Shown: in pieces, positions 1 to 9,499 of the stretch | Position numbering within the stretch: the first letter of the stretch is position 1 | Layout: the number at the start of each line of letters is the position of its first letter | Assembly (NCBI GenBank): GCA_001275005.1 | Contig: JWZX01001250.1 | Span: forward strand, 1-21,023 | Length of the DNA stretch: 21,023 nt | Source of the DNA: Chrysochromulina tobinii | Lineage: Eukaryota; Haptophyta; Prymnesiales; Chrysochromulinaceae | Direction: 5' to 3' | The notes under the pieces: model-generated | What the model saw: the letters and a program-made list of their open reading frames with translations, nothing else | Told to the model about the DNA's origin: nothing | Database searches by the model: none | Program-made: the position numbers and the translations under genes

Positions 1-100
1 GGCCCCGCGGGGCCGGGAGGCCCGCGGCGCGGGCGGACGCGCGGACGCGCGGCACGCGGACGGACGCGCGCACGTGCGCGCGTAAATACTAGAAAACATA
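1..100. repeat. GC-rich palindromic edge with GGACGCGC-like tandem words
   Basis: Bases 1-14 are a perfect 14-bp palindrome (GGCCCCGCGGGGCC). Bases 64-83 are a perfect 20-bp palindrome of alternating purine-pyrimidine type (ACGCGCGCACGTGCGCGCGT). Between them the words GGACGCGC and GGACG recur at about 35-65. The stretch lies downstream of the minus-strand ubiquitin-like gene, whose stop is at 189-191. No gene is visible in 1-188. The alternating CG/CA/TG composition favours Z-DNA or cruciform structure, but function is unknown. Confidence 0.75.
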
Positions 101-188
101 CTGAAAACATGCCGTTCGCTGTTCGCCATATATTGATGACATGTATACGCCGTTGCCCATTGAGGAATTTAAGCTTTCACGAGGATCC

Positions 189-887
189 TCACACGGAGGG
201 AGCAGGTTCAGCAGGAGCAATCGTAGAAGCAATCTTAGATTGCCTCCCTCCTTGGTCATGCGATCCCGCAGCGTTGCATTCAATTGTAGCTAGGATCCCT
301 CGGCTGTTGTCCGACTCACGCCAGGACTCGCGCCAGATCGGCGTTTGCACTATTCGAAATCGGCGCGACCTGTCCTCCCGCTCACTCCTGCCGAGAAATC
401 GGTCGGCAGCTGCATCGTGCACAATAGCCAGGTTGACCGTGGCGCCCTCGCCGACGCCAAACGAGCCGAGAGTGCCCTTCTCTGTCACGCTGAGCAGCTT
501 GGACCCGTAGACGAGCCGGATAGCATACCTCGGGCATTTCCTCGGTCCCAAAACCTCTGAGATCTCTGCGCTCATTTCGCCGATCGTCTGTTCTGCGTGA
601 CAGCGCATCTGAAAGGTGGTGCAGTTACCCTGCAGCAGCGTGATGGAGAACATTTCCGACTCATCATGAAGAGGGCTTCGGCCTCGGGCCTTCAGTGGGT
701 TAAGCTCTGGATCGAGCATGCCATCAGCGCTCGGCGCTGCGGTCTTGCTGTGCATCATCTGAACCCCGTCGTCGGGTGCCACTCGCACTGGCGATGCGGG
801 AATGACATCCTCCGCGGAGCACACCGGCAGCACCACTACCGGAAGTAACACGCCCTGCCCGCGTTTTCGACTCGTCGCCTGACCCAT
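189..887 (-). CDS. Ubiquitin-like domain protein, possibly N-myristoylated
   Basis: The predicted protein has 232 residues, with an ATG at 887-885 and a TGA at 191-189. Residues 79-158 read as a beta-grasp ubiquitin-like domain: it starts MFSITLLQG and contains RLVYGSKLL, then GTLGSFGVGEGATVNLAIVHD-like sequence, matching the RLIFAGKQL...TLSDYNI...TLHLV pattern of ubiquitin. No di-glycine follows the domain, so it is unlikely to be conjugated to targets; such domains usually act as adaptors. The N-terminus MGQATSRK fits an N-myristoylation signal (Gly2, Ser6, basic follow-on). Residues 10-78 and 160-232 look disordered and match no family I recognise. The gene is divergent from the EHD gene, 567 bp away. 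Codon bias is weaker than in its neighbours, and an unseen intron in the tail is possible. Confidence 0.6.
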   Translation of the reverse strand: MGQATSRKRGQGVLLPVVVLPVCSAEDVIPASPVRVAPDDGVQMMHSKTAAPSADGMLDPELNPLKARGRSPLHDESEMFSITLLQGNCTTFQMRCHAEQTIGEMSAEISEVLGPRKCPRYAIRLVYGSKLLSVTEKGTLGSFGVGEGATVNLAIVHDAAADRFLGRSEREDRSRRFRIVQTPIWRESWRESDNSRGILATIECNAAGSHDQGGRQSKIASTIAPAEPAPSV

Positions 888-1454
888 CGCTGCGCTCGCT
901 CCTCGGGGCTGACTCCCCCGCTCGCGCGCCGGCTGGGTGTGCCGAAACCCTTGAACCCTATTACAAAGAACAGTTGGTCTTTATCCCTCAAGATCCCTTT
1001 TCGAGCAGCCACGTTGACATGTACCAGATGGATTGGAGCGTTTTGATTGAACCAAATTTCTTCTCTTCGCGAGCTGTGAGTAAACGCACCTCTCCTCTCC
1101 TTCATGTGAAAGAAACAAGCGGCATAGCCCTCGAGCGCCAAACAGCGTGCTGGAGTAACTTGCGTGCTTGCTTGCTTTCATGTAACAGTAGTAGGAATCC
1201 TTCAGCTCAATTTTTGTGTACTGGTCGAGATGATACTCACTAAAAGGGCACGTAGGATATGGATATCCCATAGCAGCGCAAGCAGCTACATGCTCACTAA
1301 CTCACTCACGCACTCACTCGATACATTGTACAGTAGGTGCCACTGCCTCGCCGCCCCCTATGAGATCATCAACGTCATCAAAAACTCGCGACGCACGTGT
1401 GTGTCTTTACAGGACAGCGCTCATTGACGCACGGAGACCGGCGCTGCCGCATCA
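888..1454. promoter_or_regulatory. Divergent intergenic region between the ubiquitin-like and EHD genes
   Basis: This stretch separates two head-to-head genes and should hold both promoters. I see no clear TATA box at a sensible distance. It contains a short (ACTC)-type repeat at about 1294-1320 and the inverted repeat GGATAT-GG-ATATCC at about 1256-1269. It also holds a candidate 5'-UTR intron of the EHD gene, listed separately. The short open frames here show no domain or codon bias suggesting a gene. Confidence 0.5.
1076..1412 (+). other. Candidate 5'-UTR intron of the EHD gene
   Basis: A strong donor-like GTGAGT at 1076-1081 and a pyrimidine-rich acceptor ending CTTTACAG at 1412 would bound a 337-nt intron ending 42 nt before the EHD ATG. 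Reading back from that ATG in frame meets a TGA at about 1425-1427, so this intron would not alter the protein. The pairing is inferred from consensus only. Confidence 0.3.
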
Positions 1455-3137
1455 ATGCCGCCGAAAAAGGGGAAGGAGCCAATCGCCGAGGTGTATGACT
1501 CCGTCACTGATGGCCTCAAGGCTTTGTATCGGACGAAGATCCGGCCAGTAGAGGAGCAGTTCAAATTTGGCGAGTTCTACTCGCCGATCATGAACGATGG
1601 CGACTTTGATGCGAAGCCCATGGTGCTGCTCGTCGGCCAGTACTCGGTCGGCAAGACCTCCTTCATCCGCTACCTGCTCGGCCGCGACTTCCCCGGGCAG
1701 CACATTGGGCCCGAGCCGACGACGGACCGCTTCATTGCGGTGATGCATGGCACTGATGACAAGACGACGCCGGGCAACGCGCTGGCCGTGTCGCCGAACA
1801 TGCCGTTTCGTGGGCTCGAGATGTTCGGCAACGGCTTCCTGTCCAAGTTCCAGGGCGCACAGCTGGACGTGCCGCTGCTGCACCACGTGACGCTCATCGA
1901 CACGCCCGGAATCCTCGCGGGCGAGAAGCAGCGGATCGGCCGTTCGTACGATTTCACTCAGGTGTGCGAGTGGTTCGCGTCGCGCTGCGACATCGTCCTG
2001 CTACTCTTCGACGCGCACAAGCTCGATATCTCGGACGAGTTCCAGCGCGCGATCGAGGCGCTCAAGGGCCACGACGACAAGATCCGCGTCGTGCTCAACA
2101 AGGCCGATCAGGTGGATGCGCAGAAGCTCGTACGCATCTACGGCGCCCTCATGTGGTCACTGGGCAAGGTGATCAAGACGCCCGAATGCGTGCGCGTGTA
2201 CATCGGCTCGTTCTGGGACGAGCCGCTCAAGTGCAACGAGTGGTCGCGCCAGCTGCTGCAAAAGGAGATGGCCGACCTGCTCAACGACCTCAAGAACGTG
2301 CCAAAGAACGCAGCAATTCGAAAAGTGAACGAGCTCGTAAAGCGGGTGCGCCTGTGCAAGGCCCACGTGTACGTCATCGGGCACCTGAAAAAGGAGATGC
2401 CCTCGATGTTTGGCAAGGATAAGGCGCAGACGAAGCTGCTATCCAACCTCGAGGAGCACTTCCTCAAGGTGCACCGCACGCACGGCCTGCCGGTGGGCGA
2501 CTTCCCAGATGTGGCGCGCTTCCGCGGCGTCATGGACGGGCACGACCTAGCCAAGTTCCCCAAGCTCGATCAGAAGATGATGGACAACATGGAGACGGTG
2601 CTCACCAAGGACATCCCCAAGCTCATGTCCATGTTCCCACAGGAGGGCTCGGCTAACTCGAGCTCAGGGGCCGTCTCCGATGCACTGAGCCACGTCGGCA
2701 CGAACACGGCCGGGACGGCGGCGATCGAGTACCGCGCACCCGCGCCGGCACCCGCGCCCGCGCCGGCACCCGCACCGGCGAGATACGAGCCCGCGCCCAC
2801 GCCGCCACCGCCTGGCCCGTCGCCCTTTGACGCGCCGGCGCCCTCTGCGGTCTGGGCGGTTGGGCGCGAGGACAAGGCCAAGTACGATGAGGTATTCCAA
2901 TCACTCAACCCGACCAACGGGCTGGCGAGCGGCCAGGCGGTGCGCCCGGTCCTCGAGCGGTCAGGCCTGCCCGTCGACGTGCTGCGCACCGTGTGGACTC
3001 TTTCGGACGTTGATCGCGACGGCTGCCTCGACGCAGACGAGTTCGCGGTCGCTATGCACCTTGCTCGCGATGCCACCGCAGGCAAGACGCTGCCGTCCGT
3101 TCTGCCTTCCAATCTCATTCCGCCGAGCAAGCGCTGA
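1455..3137 (+). CDS. EHD: EHD (Eps15-homology-domain) dynamin-like ATPase, single exon
   Basis: The predicted protein has 560 residues and matches animal EHD1-4 across its length (these are about 530-540 residues). The family binds ATP, oligomerises on tubular membranes and drives endocytic recycling and membrane scission. Visible motifs are the P-loop GQYSVGKTS (61-69), switch I EPTTDRF (87-93), DTPG (149-152), NKAD (215-218), and the family-typical stretches [14 protein letters not shown] (183-196) and [10 protein letters not shown] (229-238). An Ala-Pro linker (about 428-464) precedes the C-terminal EH domain (about 466-555). That domain holds a canonical EF-hand loop, [12 protein letters not shown] (518-529), with all chelating positions filled. 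The ATG at 1455 is the first in frame and the family N-terminus begins soon after. The linker is longer and more repetitive than in animals. The symbol denotes the family, not a specific paralogue. Confidence 0.97.
   Translation: MPPKKGKEPIAEVYDSVTDGLKALYRTKIRPVEEQFKFGEFYSPIMNDGDFDAKPMVLLVGQYSVGKTSFIRYLLGRDFPGQHIGPEPTTDRFIAVMHGTDDKTTPGNALAVSPNMPFRGLEMFGNGFLSKFQGAQLDVPLLHHVTLIDTPGILAGEKQRIGRSYDFTQVCEWFASRCDIVLLLFDAHKLDISDEFQRAIEALKGHDDKIRVVLNKADQVDAQKLVRIYGALMWSLGKVIKTPECVRVYIGSFWDEPLKCNEWSRQLLQKEMADLLNDLKNVPKNAAIRKVNELVKRVRLCKAHVYVIGHLKKEMPSMFGKDKAQTKLLSNLEEHFLKVHRTHGLPVGDFPDVARFRGVMDGHDLAKFPKLDQKMMDNMETVLTKDIPKLMSMFPQEGSANSSSGAVSDALSHVGTNTAGTAAIEYRAPAPAPAPAPAPAPARYEPAPTPPPPGPSPFDAPAPSAVWAVGREDKAKYDEVFQSLNPTNGLASGQAVRPVLERSGLPVDVLRTVWTLSDVDRDGCLDADEFAVAMHLARDATAGKTLPSVLPSNLIPPSKR
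2727..2782 (+). repeat. In-frame Ala-Pro coding repeat in the EHD linker
   Basis: The coding sequence repeats (GCRCCCGCG/CCGGCA)-type hexanucleotides giving an uninterrupted Pro-Ala run at residues 428-442, between the helical domain and the EH domain. It is a low-complexity hinge, likely length-variable between strains. Confidence 0.8.
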
Positions 3138-3499
3138 GGGCGGGCGGGGCGATGGCTCCCATATGCCATCGGGCGCATCCCGGCGCGCGGCCGATGCGCA
3201 AAGGGGGGCAGGGATATGTGCGACGCGACACGGGGCGGTGGGAGGGGCCGTTTGATGAGAGCGCATCTGGAGCGATCTCGGAGCAATCTCGGAGGATATC
3301 TCAGTGGCCTGAGGGTTGCACGAGCGAATGCGCGGAGCCGCGCCACATCGCTCCCATTGGACGGACCACGCAGGGAGTGTAGTTCACCGGGTGTGCGCTA
3401 AGACCATGTTCGACAGTTCGAGGTTGTGCCTGCGGTCGGGTCTGGCTATAGTGGAACTCTGGAAGGGGTGGCTAGGGTCAAGGGACAGTGAGTGAACGT

Positions 3500-3870
3500 G
3501 CGTCGTACTCGAGAAGTGCGTCACTCCGCGAGAGTCGAAACCAGTACCGTACGCGCTCGGCAACTAATGGAATAACTGCCCGTTCGCGTTCCGTTCGAAA
3601 TACAAAACGGTTACGACTTACGTACGCTCTGATGTACTACGTACAACGTAGCATGTACGAACAAGATCGAAGTCGTACGGCTACCGTACGCGCGACGTGC
3701 TTCGACGCGTCCTCGCGAACCGAACGGCGGGCGAAGGGACGAAAGGGAAAGCGCAATTTAACGTACACGGAACACGCGACCCGGAGGTGATCCGGACCGG
3801 CGACGCGTTTTCAATTTAACGTACGTTGCGGCGGCGGCGCGGCGGCAAACACGCGCACATGACGTACACA
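3500..3870. repeat. CGTAC/GTAC-rich patch
   Basis: The words GTAC and CGTAC recur densely: at about 3506, 3544, 3549, 3621, 3633, 3641, 3655, 3674, 3685, 3762, 3821 and 3863. For random sequence about 1.5 GTAC would be expected in this length. The patch is also visibly richer in A/T and TpA steps than its surroundings, and it encodes nothing recognisable. It may be a decayed mobile element or a binding-site array. Confidence 0.7.
3754..3824. repeat. 13-bp direct repeat CAATTTAACGTAC
   Basis: The identical 13-mer CAATTTAACGTAC occurs at 3754-3766 and 3812-3824, 58 bp apart, inside the CGTAC-rich patch. Each copy is preceded by GC-rich sequence. Confidence 0.85.
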
Positions 3871-4286
3871 CACCATGCCGGCGCGCGCGGTGGCATGCAA
3901 TATATTGGGGGGCCGAAGGATGGCCGTGCACATGAAGCATGATGCTTGATGGCGACCGTGCCCCGGCCCGCGTGCACTCTATAACCCCCCCAGACGCGGA
4001 GCGGTCCTCTCACACACGACGTATTACCCTCCGCGCCCGCGCCCCACATGACCAACACATGACCTGCTTTCGTGACGCCTGCGATCAGACGCCCGTCGGC
4101 TGCACTTCGCGCGCCCCCAAGAAACAGAGGGACACACACGACTCCGCACCCTCTCCCGTGCCCTTTCCCCCGATCCCGAGGATCCAGGACCACCCCGGCT
4201 CCACGGCCCCCCTCCCGGTGTACGCATGGCGTAGAGCCGACGCTCCAATGAGCGGCACTTCCCCTGCTTCACGGGACGAGGCGCAG

Positions 4287-4359
4287 TGGCGGCGGTGGCG
4301 GCGGTGGCGGCGGCGGCGGCGGCGGCGGCGATGCGAGAGATGCGAGAGATGCGAGAACG
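4287..4359. repeat. GGCGGT/GGC tandem repeat followed by GCGAGAGAT tandem repeat
   Basis: A GGCGGT-type hexanucleotide array passes into pure GGC triplets (about 4287-4331). About 2.5 copies of the 9-mer ATGCGAGAG follow (about 4331-4357). The tract sits just downstream of the myosin stop (4368-4366), so it would fall in the myosin 3' UTR if transcription continues that far. Confidence 0.85.
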
Positions 4360-4365
4360 GCGCCT

Positions 4366-7300
4366 TCATTGTGGCGGTGGCTTCTTCTTGCCGAAGGAGA
4401 GCTTGCGCACGAGCGTCGCTCCCATGCTCTCCTTCTTCACCTCGGGCGCCGGCGGCGGCTGGCCCGCCTCGGTCGCGCCATCCTCGACGGGCTTCTTCTT
4501 CGTCCGGCCGAACGAGAGGACGCGCGTGAGTGTGCTGACGGGCTTCTCGACTGGCTCGCCGGCCGCGGCACCCTCGGCCGCTTCCTTCTTGCGCCGTGTG
4601 AATGAGAGCTTCCGGCCGATGCTCGAGCGCGCCACTGCCGCGGGCGCCTCGGGCATCTCCTCACCATTTTCGGCCGCTTCGCGCCTGGCCAAGTTCTCCT
4701 GCCGCTTGGCGAGCTGCGCGGCCGCCTGCGCCCTCGCCTTCTTCGCGGTCTCGAGCTGCTGCAGCAGGCTCGCCCGGAACTTGTCCACCTCCTCCCTGCT
4801 CATCGTCTCCAACCGCTTCGAGAGCTCGAGCCGCATCGCATGGCCCTCGTGCTGCTGACGGGTAGCCATCGCCGCCGCGTGCAGAGCCCACGCCGAGCTC
4901 ACTTCGGATTCGAGGGCCTTGCGCCGCTCACGCAGCGAGCGCACGTCGCGTGCGAGCATCAGAGTCTCGTCATCGAGCTGGAGCTTGCGTTGCAGCTCCT
5001 TCTTGATGACGTTCTTGTGCTCCTCAGACTTGGCCTCGGCCGCCTCGCCAGCAGCGGTGCACTCCTCCTCGGGAATGATGACGCACGAGCAGTACTCGCA
5101 GATAAAGTCGGACACGGGCATGAAGGGCGTCACATCGATAAGCGACTGGCGCATCACGCCCGAGTGCATGCACACAGCATTGCAGTCGTCGAACTGACCC
5201 GAGCCCGCCTCAAAAAACATCTCCTGCGACTTGTGCAGCAGGTCGATCATGTGCTGCGTCTTGAGGAGCGAGAGCTTCTTCTCGTGGCACAGCTGGCGCG
5301 CGAGCGAGAGCTTCGCCTGTTGGCGCGATCGGCGCACGGTCGCGACGCCGAGCGACATCGCCAGCGCGGCGCGCTCCATGGTTGGGTGGTCATCCGCCTG
5401 GAGGACGATCTCCCCCAGGTTGGTCGAGCGCGCGATGATCCGCATCGTGCCGCCGAGCACCTCCGGCTGCTTGCCGCCGGCGCCGACGAGCGTCGATTGG
5501 TTGAGGCAGATGACCTGTGCCGGCCACAGGCGCAGCGGCAGCGGCATCTCTGGCTGTGCGGCGAGCATGAAGAGCAGCAGCACGTCGCCCACGAGGAGAG
5601 CGAAGCGCTCCTGATGGCCCCCTTCGCCCGCGCGCTTCGAGACCTTGAGCATCGCGGCCGCGATCAGCGAGCCCTTGGCAGTCTTCGAGAGCAGCAGCTT
5701 GCGCCCGTCCTGCAGGGCACGCCCGCGCGAAGAGAAGAAGCCCGAGGCGCCAGAGCGAGGCGTCATCGAGCCGAGCACCGTCTTGCGCATCATCCACGAC
5801 GCCTTGCCGCTCTTGATCGAGTTGCGCGCTGAGAGCGATTGCGACCGCTCGAGATCGTTCGCATCCTCGTCGTATTCCCCTGTGCCGAGGCCGCCGAGCC
5901 CAAGCTTTGGTATCGCGCCGTCCTTGCCTAGCGTCCGCGAAGCTCGCACGTCGAGTGCCGCCGTGGCCGCAAGCAGCGCACGTGGATCCTGAAGCCCCTT
6001 TTCGGCTCCCGCCGCGCCGCCGCCCGGGGCATCCTCGTCCGAGTCCTCTGCTTGCAAGTCCGAGCCCTCAGACAAGTCATCGCCGTCACCCACATCGGCC
6101 GTCGACGCGGCCGTCGAGGACGCGTCGGCGGCTGTGGACGACGCGGCGTCTGCGTCGTCGCCGCCGAGCTTCCGGCTGAACTTCATCGACTTGGCCTCGC
6201 CAGGACTCTTCGTCTCGATCCCCTCGGCCACCGACACCATGCTGCTGCCACCAGTGGCGCGCGCGGCCGCCAGCTTCATCTTCTGCTTGCGCGCCGCGTC
6301 GGCCGCCTCCTGCTCCGACTTGGCGGCCGCCTCCTGCCTCTCCATCGCCTCCTTACGCTCGCGAATCTTGCGCTCTCGGTCCTCCTTTTGCTTGCGCTTG
6401 AGCATGGCCTCGCGCTCCTGCCGGAGCTTGTCGCGGTACACGCGCGCCAAGTAGCCGCGCCCCATCTGCTGGATCCGGACGATGCCACGCGACTTGCGCT
6501 TTCGCAGCTGCCGCGCGCAGAAGCCACGCCCAAGCGCCTGCAGCACGTCGATGGCACGGCCATACCGGATCTCGCTCGCGCGACGCACCCACGAGCGGCC
6601 GACGAGATGGGCGATATTGGCCGATCGACGAAACTTCCAAAGCGCGCGCAACCGGCGCATCTTAGCCTCCAGGAAGAGGAGGCAGCGCACGGCGCTCACG
6701 CCTCGCCGGAAGCGCCATCGCGACAGCTGGCTCGACATCTTCTTGAAAAAGTTGGCGTCGAGCGCGCCGGCGCGCTCAGCGAGCGAGTCGACGAAGGCAA
6801 GCTTGCCGGACTTAAAAAAGGCCCGAGTGAGCCCAAGCAGGAAGTCCTTGTGCGACAGGTCGAAGGCTGTCAGCAGCGCGGCGGAGAACATCGAGGGGGG
6901 CAGGTGTTGCAGCTTGGGGGGGGCGAGAGGTTTGAATTGGCGCTCGAGCTGCTCAAACGAGACGCGCGTCGGGTAGCCGGCCGAGAGCAGGCGCACGGCG
7001 TCCACCATGCCCGAGTTGAGCAGCTGCTGCAGCACGAGCTCCGGGTTGAAAAGATTGGGCAGCTGCTCGTGGTTCGGCTTGATGCAGCGCACAAAGTGCG
7101 AGTGCGTCGCGCGCAGCGTGAGCATCAATATCTCGAGCTGGCGCGCGTACTTGTCGGCGACGAAGCCGGCGCGGCGCGAGCCGCCCGAGCGGCCGCCGCC
7201 GATGGCGTTCACGAGCGAGCCCTGCTGAAAGAGCTGCGAGAGGAGGAGGGACGATGCGGACGACATGCACAGCGAGAGATCCTCGTGCAAGTTATCCGTG

Positions 7301-9231
7301 TTCTTCGAGAGCCAGCCCTCGGTGCGATACACGACCTCACCGGCAAAGTGATTGACGACGAAAGCCTCCTTCTGCGTGAGCCGGTTGCCCTTATTGCGGC
7401 CCGTGCCGCTGGAGAGCTTCGGCGCGTCGATGACCTTCGACTTGCGGTTGGCGGTGAGCAGCCCTTCGGTCATCGCCTGATCTGACGAGTTGGGTAGGCG
7501 GGAGTGCTCGGTGAGGCTGTTGAAGATGGACGAGGGTGCCTTGCCGCTGATGACGTCGATCACCTCCGAGTTGTCTTCCCACTCCACGCCCGGCCACACG
7601 ATGCCCTCGGCCGCGTAGATCTCCTGCTCCGTCTTGAAGAGGGAGATCGAGAAGTGCTGGTGCAGCTGCTCGTTGGTGAAGTTGATGAAGAGCTGCTCGA
7701 GCGAGTTGCGCTCAAAGTTCTCGAAGCCGTAGATGTCGAGGATGCCGAGGAAGCCGTGGTCGGTGGGCTGAACCTTCGAGTCGAGGAGCGCCGAGTTGAC
7801 CTGCTGCACCACCCACCCAAAGAGCTTCAGGTACACTGCCTTCGTCAGCGCGTCACGCGAGGATCTGCTCTCGTCGGTCTTCAGCGGGATCTGCATCTCG
7901 GCGCCCTTGACCTTCATCGTGCGGAAGCTCAGCGCCTGCTGGAGCAGCGCGATGTTGGTGCACAGCAGCGACGAGGCGCGCTTGAGCTCCGCATGGTTCG
8001 TGACCATCGAGTCGCCGTTGGGGCTCTCGGCAAAGACCACCGAACCGAGCGCGAGCAGCCCCGAGAGGGTCTGGAAGAGCGCGGTGACCATCTCGGGCTT
8101 CACCTTGAGCATCGTCAGCACGCCGCACACCTCTCTGAAGTCGTTCGGGTCCTCGCCGCGACGCGCCGTCGCCTTGCCGCTTGCCGAGCGCAAGTACGTG
8201 TACTTGTTCAGGTCGCTGTCGAGCTGATACAACTTGCGCTGGTCGGCGGTGGAGCCCAGCACCATCTGGTAAAAGATGTGATAGTTGCACTCGTTGAGTG
8301 AGTGCTGCACGACTCGCGTCGTCTCGAGCAGGTAGGTCTGGATCGTGGCGCCAAGGATGGCGCCCTCACGCGACACGATCACCTGCGGGCAGACGCGCGA
8401 GTGCCGCCGGTCAGCGCGCTGCGCATGCCGAGGCGGCCAAGCTGGCGGCGGCCAAGGCGGCATGTGAAATGCTCTTCACACCGCCATGTGAAAATGCTTC
8501 CAAGGCGCATGTGAAATGCTCGCACGTGCGGCGGTGAAGCACACCTGCACAAACTTGCCGAATCGGCTCGAGTTTTTGTTGAGGACGGTCTCGGCGTTCC
8601 CGAACGCCTCGAGCAGCGGGTTGGTCTGCACGAGCAGTTGCCCGAGCTCCTGCGACGACTTGGTCACGCCGGACACCTTCGTGTCCTTGGACACATAAGC
8701 GAGGTGGCGTAGCACGTACTTGCACGTCTCCGTCTTGCCCGAGCCAGACGGGCCGGAGACGATGATGGCCTGCGACTCGCCTTGCGCGACGAGCAGCCGG
8801 TACATGCGGTCCGCCACCGCGAAAATGTGCGGCGGCTGTGTGCCGATGGCCTGGCTCAGGTAGCGCTTGTGCTCCGAATCATTGTAGATGCCGAGCTTGC
8901 GGAAGGGGTTGACCGCGATCAGGATGTGCCCCGTGTTGCTGTAGCAGCCCCCATCATCCTTGCCATTGTAACGGTGGCGCACATTGTGTAGGAGCGTCGC
9001 TTCGTTGAGCTCGCGCAGGTAGGTATTGTCCGGCAGGCCATCCTGCTTGTCGGAATTCACCTTGTGCACGTCATTCTCTTTGGCGTCTAGGAGGCCACCC
9101 TTTTGGAGTTTAATGTTGATCGTACCCTTGTGTGAATCAAAGCGCTCGATGGTTCCACGCTGGAAGCTCGCTTCCGTGCCAGTGTGGGCCCAGACCACCT
9201 CTCCCACAGCGAACTTGGGCTTTGTCGACAT
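4366..9231 (-). CDS. Unconventional myosin with IQ, PH-like, Cys-rich and LSF-repeat tail; two exons
   Basis: This is an actin-based ATP-driven motor. Exon 1 is 9231-8545 (229 aa) and exon 2 is 8382-4366 (1338 aa); the spliced protein has 1567 aa. In order: SH3-like N-terminal module (5-58); motor head (about 70-780) with P-loop GPSGSGKTE (160-168), switch I NKNSSRFGK (218-226) and switch II DIYGFE (445-450), plus the actin-side motif HFVRCIKPN (658-666); two IQ motifs for calmodulin-type light chains (843-853, 866-876); a charged helix (877-935); an acidic Ser-rich stretch (about 970-1013); a PH-like domain (about 1128-1247); a Cys cluster (1296-1337); a coiled coil (about 1337-1465); and three LSF motifs (1486-1560). 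The tail suggests cargo or membrane binding. I cannot place the class. The start is the ATG at 9231, because the codon at 9240 is TTG. The P-loop Pro replaces the usual Glu. Confidence 0.94.
8383..8544 (-). other. Myosin intron (162 nt, phase 0) with internal repeats
   Basis: On the minus strand the donor is CAG|GTGTGC and the acceptor is CTGCCCGCAG|GTGATC. A branch-like CTGAC has its A at 8411, 28 nt from the acceptor. Removing it joins the switch I strand ...FGKFVQ to VIVSREGAILGA..., which restores the universal myosin order. The intron carries an in-frame TGA (codon at 8478-8476). Three copies of a roughly 22-nt unit with core AGCATTT(T)CACATG lie at about 8462-8522. Confidence 0.93.
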
Positions 9232-9499
9232 AGCCGCCAACCCGAGCCCTCAGCACAGCGCGGCCAGCGTGTGCGCGCACACGTACGACGGTGTGCCACG
9301 GGCGAAGCACCTGTCAGAGAAGCCACGTGCGCTGATGTCAGGGGATGGTCAGGCGCAGGGGGCTTCGGCGCAGGCGGCACTTGTCGCACCACCGCTGCGA
9401 GAGACGACAGACGTTTGGCTCTCTCTGTGAAGAGGCCGACACAAAAGGTCAGAACGCCCGGCGTCAGAACACCGCTAACATGAATTTCACACCACGCTG
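9232..9499 (-). promoter_or_regulatory. Intergenic region upstream of myosin
   Basis: These 268 bp separate the stop of the coiled-coil gene from the myosin ATG on the same strand. The region must hold the 3' end of one gene and the promoter of the other. No TATA box, hairpin terminator or repeat stands out. Confidence 0.35.

Larger units (their letters stand above)
3138..4365. other. Convergent gene-free stretch between the EHD and myosin genes
   Basis: This region of about 1.2 kb lies between the stop codons of two converging genes, so it holds both 3' UTRs and terminators. I find no RNA gene or credible coding frame; the open frames here are Arg/Cys-rich by-products of GC-rich repeats. 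It includes a CGTAC-rich patch, a 13-bp direct repeat and a GGCGGT/GCGAGAGAT tandem repeat, each listed separately. No clear polyadenylation signal could be assigned. Confidence 0.6.

Noticed and set aside
1964-2422. 152-residue plus-strand frame inside the EHD gene
   Set aside because: It overlaps the conserved EHD ATPase frame and is Arg-rich filler.
3395-3450. Possible tRNA T-loop (GTTCGA) near 3410
   Set aside because: No A box, acceptor stem or anticodon arm can be folded around it.
3816-4529. Open frames on both strands in the EHD-myosin interval
   Set aside because: They are Arg/Cys/Gly-rich, cross simple repeats and show no domain or consistent codon bias.
6052-7485. 477-residue plus-strand open frame and others at 4840-5832 and 7504-8301
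   Set aside because: They lie antisense to the conserved myosin frame. Their Arg/Leu/Ala-rich content is what GC-rich coding DNA gives on the complementary strand.
8476-9240. Two separate myosin genes (254 aa and 1365 aa)
   Set aside because: Canonical GT-AG sites in matching phase join the two parts exactly at the conserved switch I strand.
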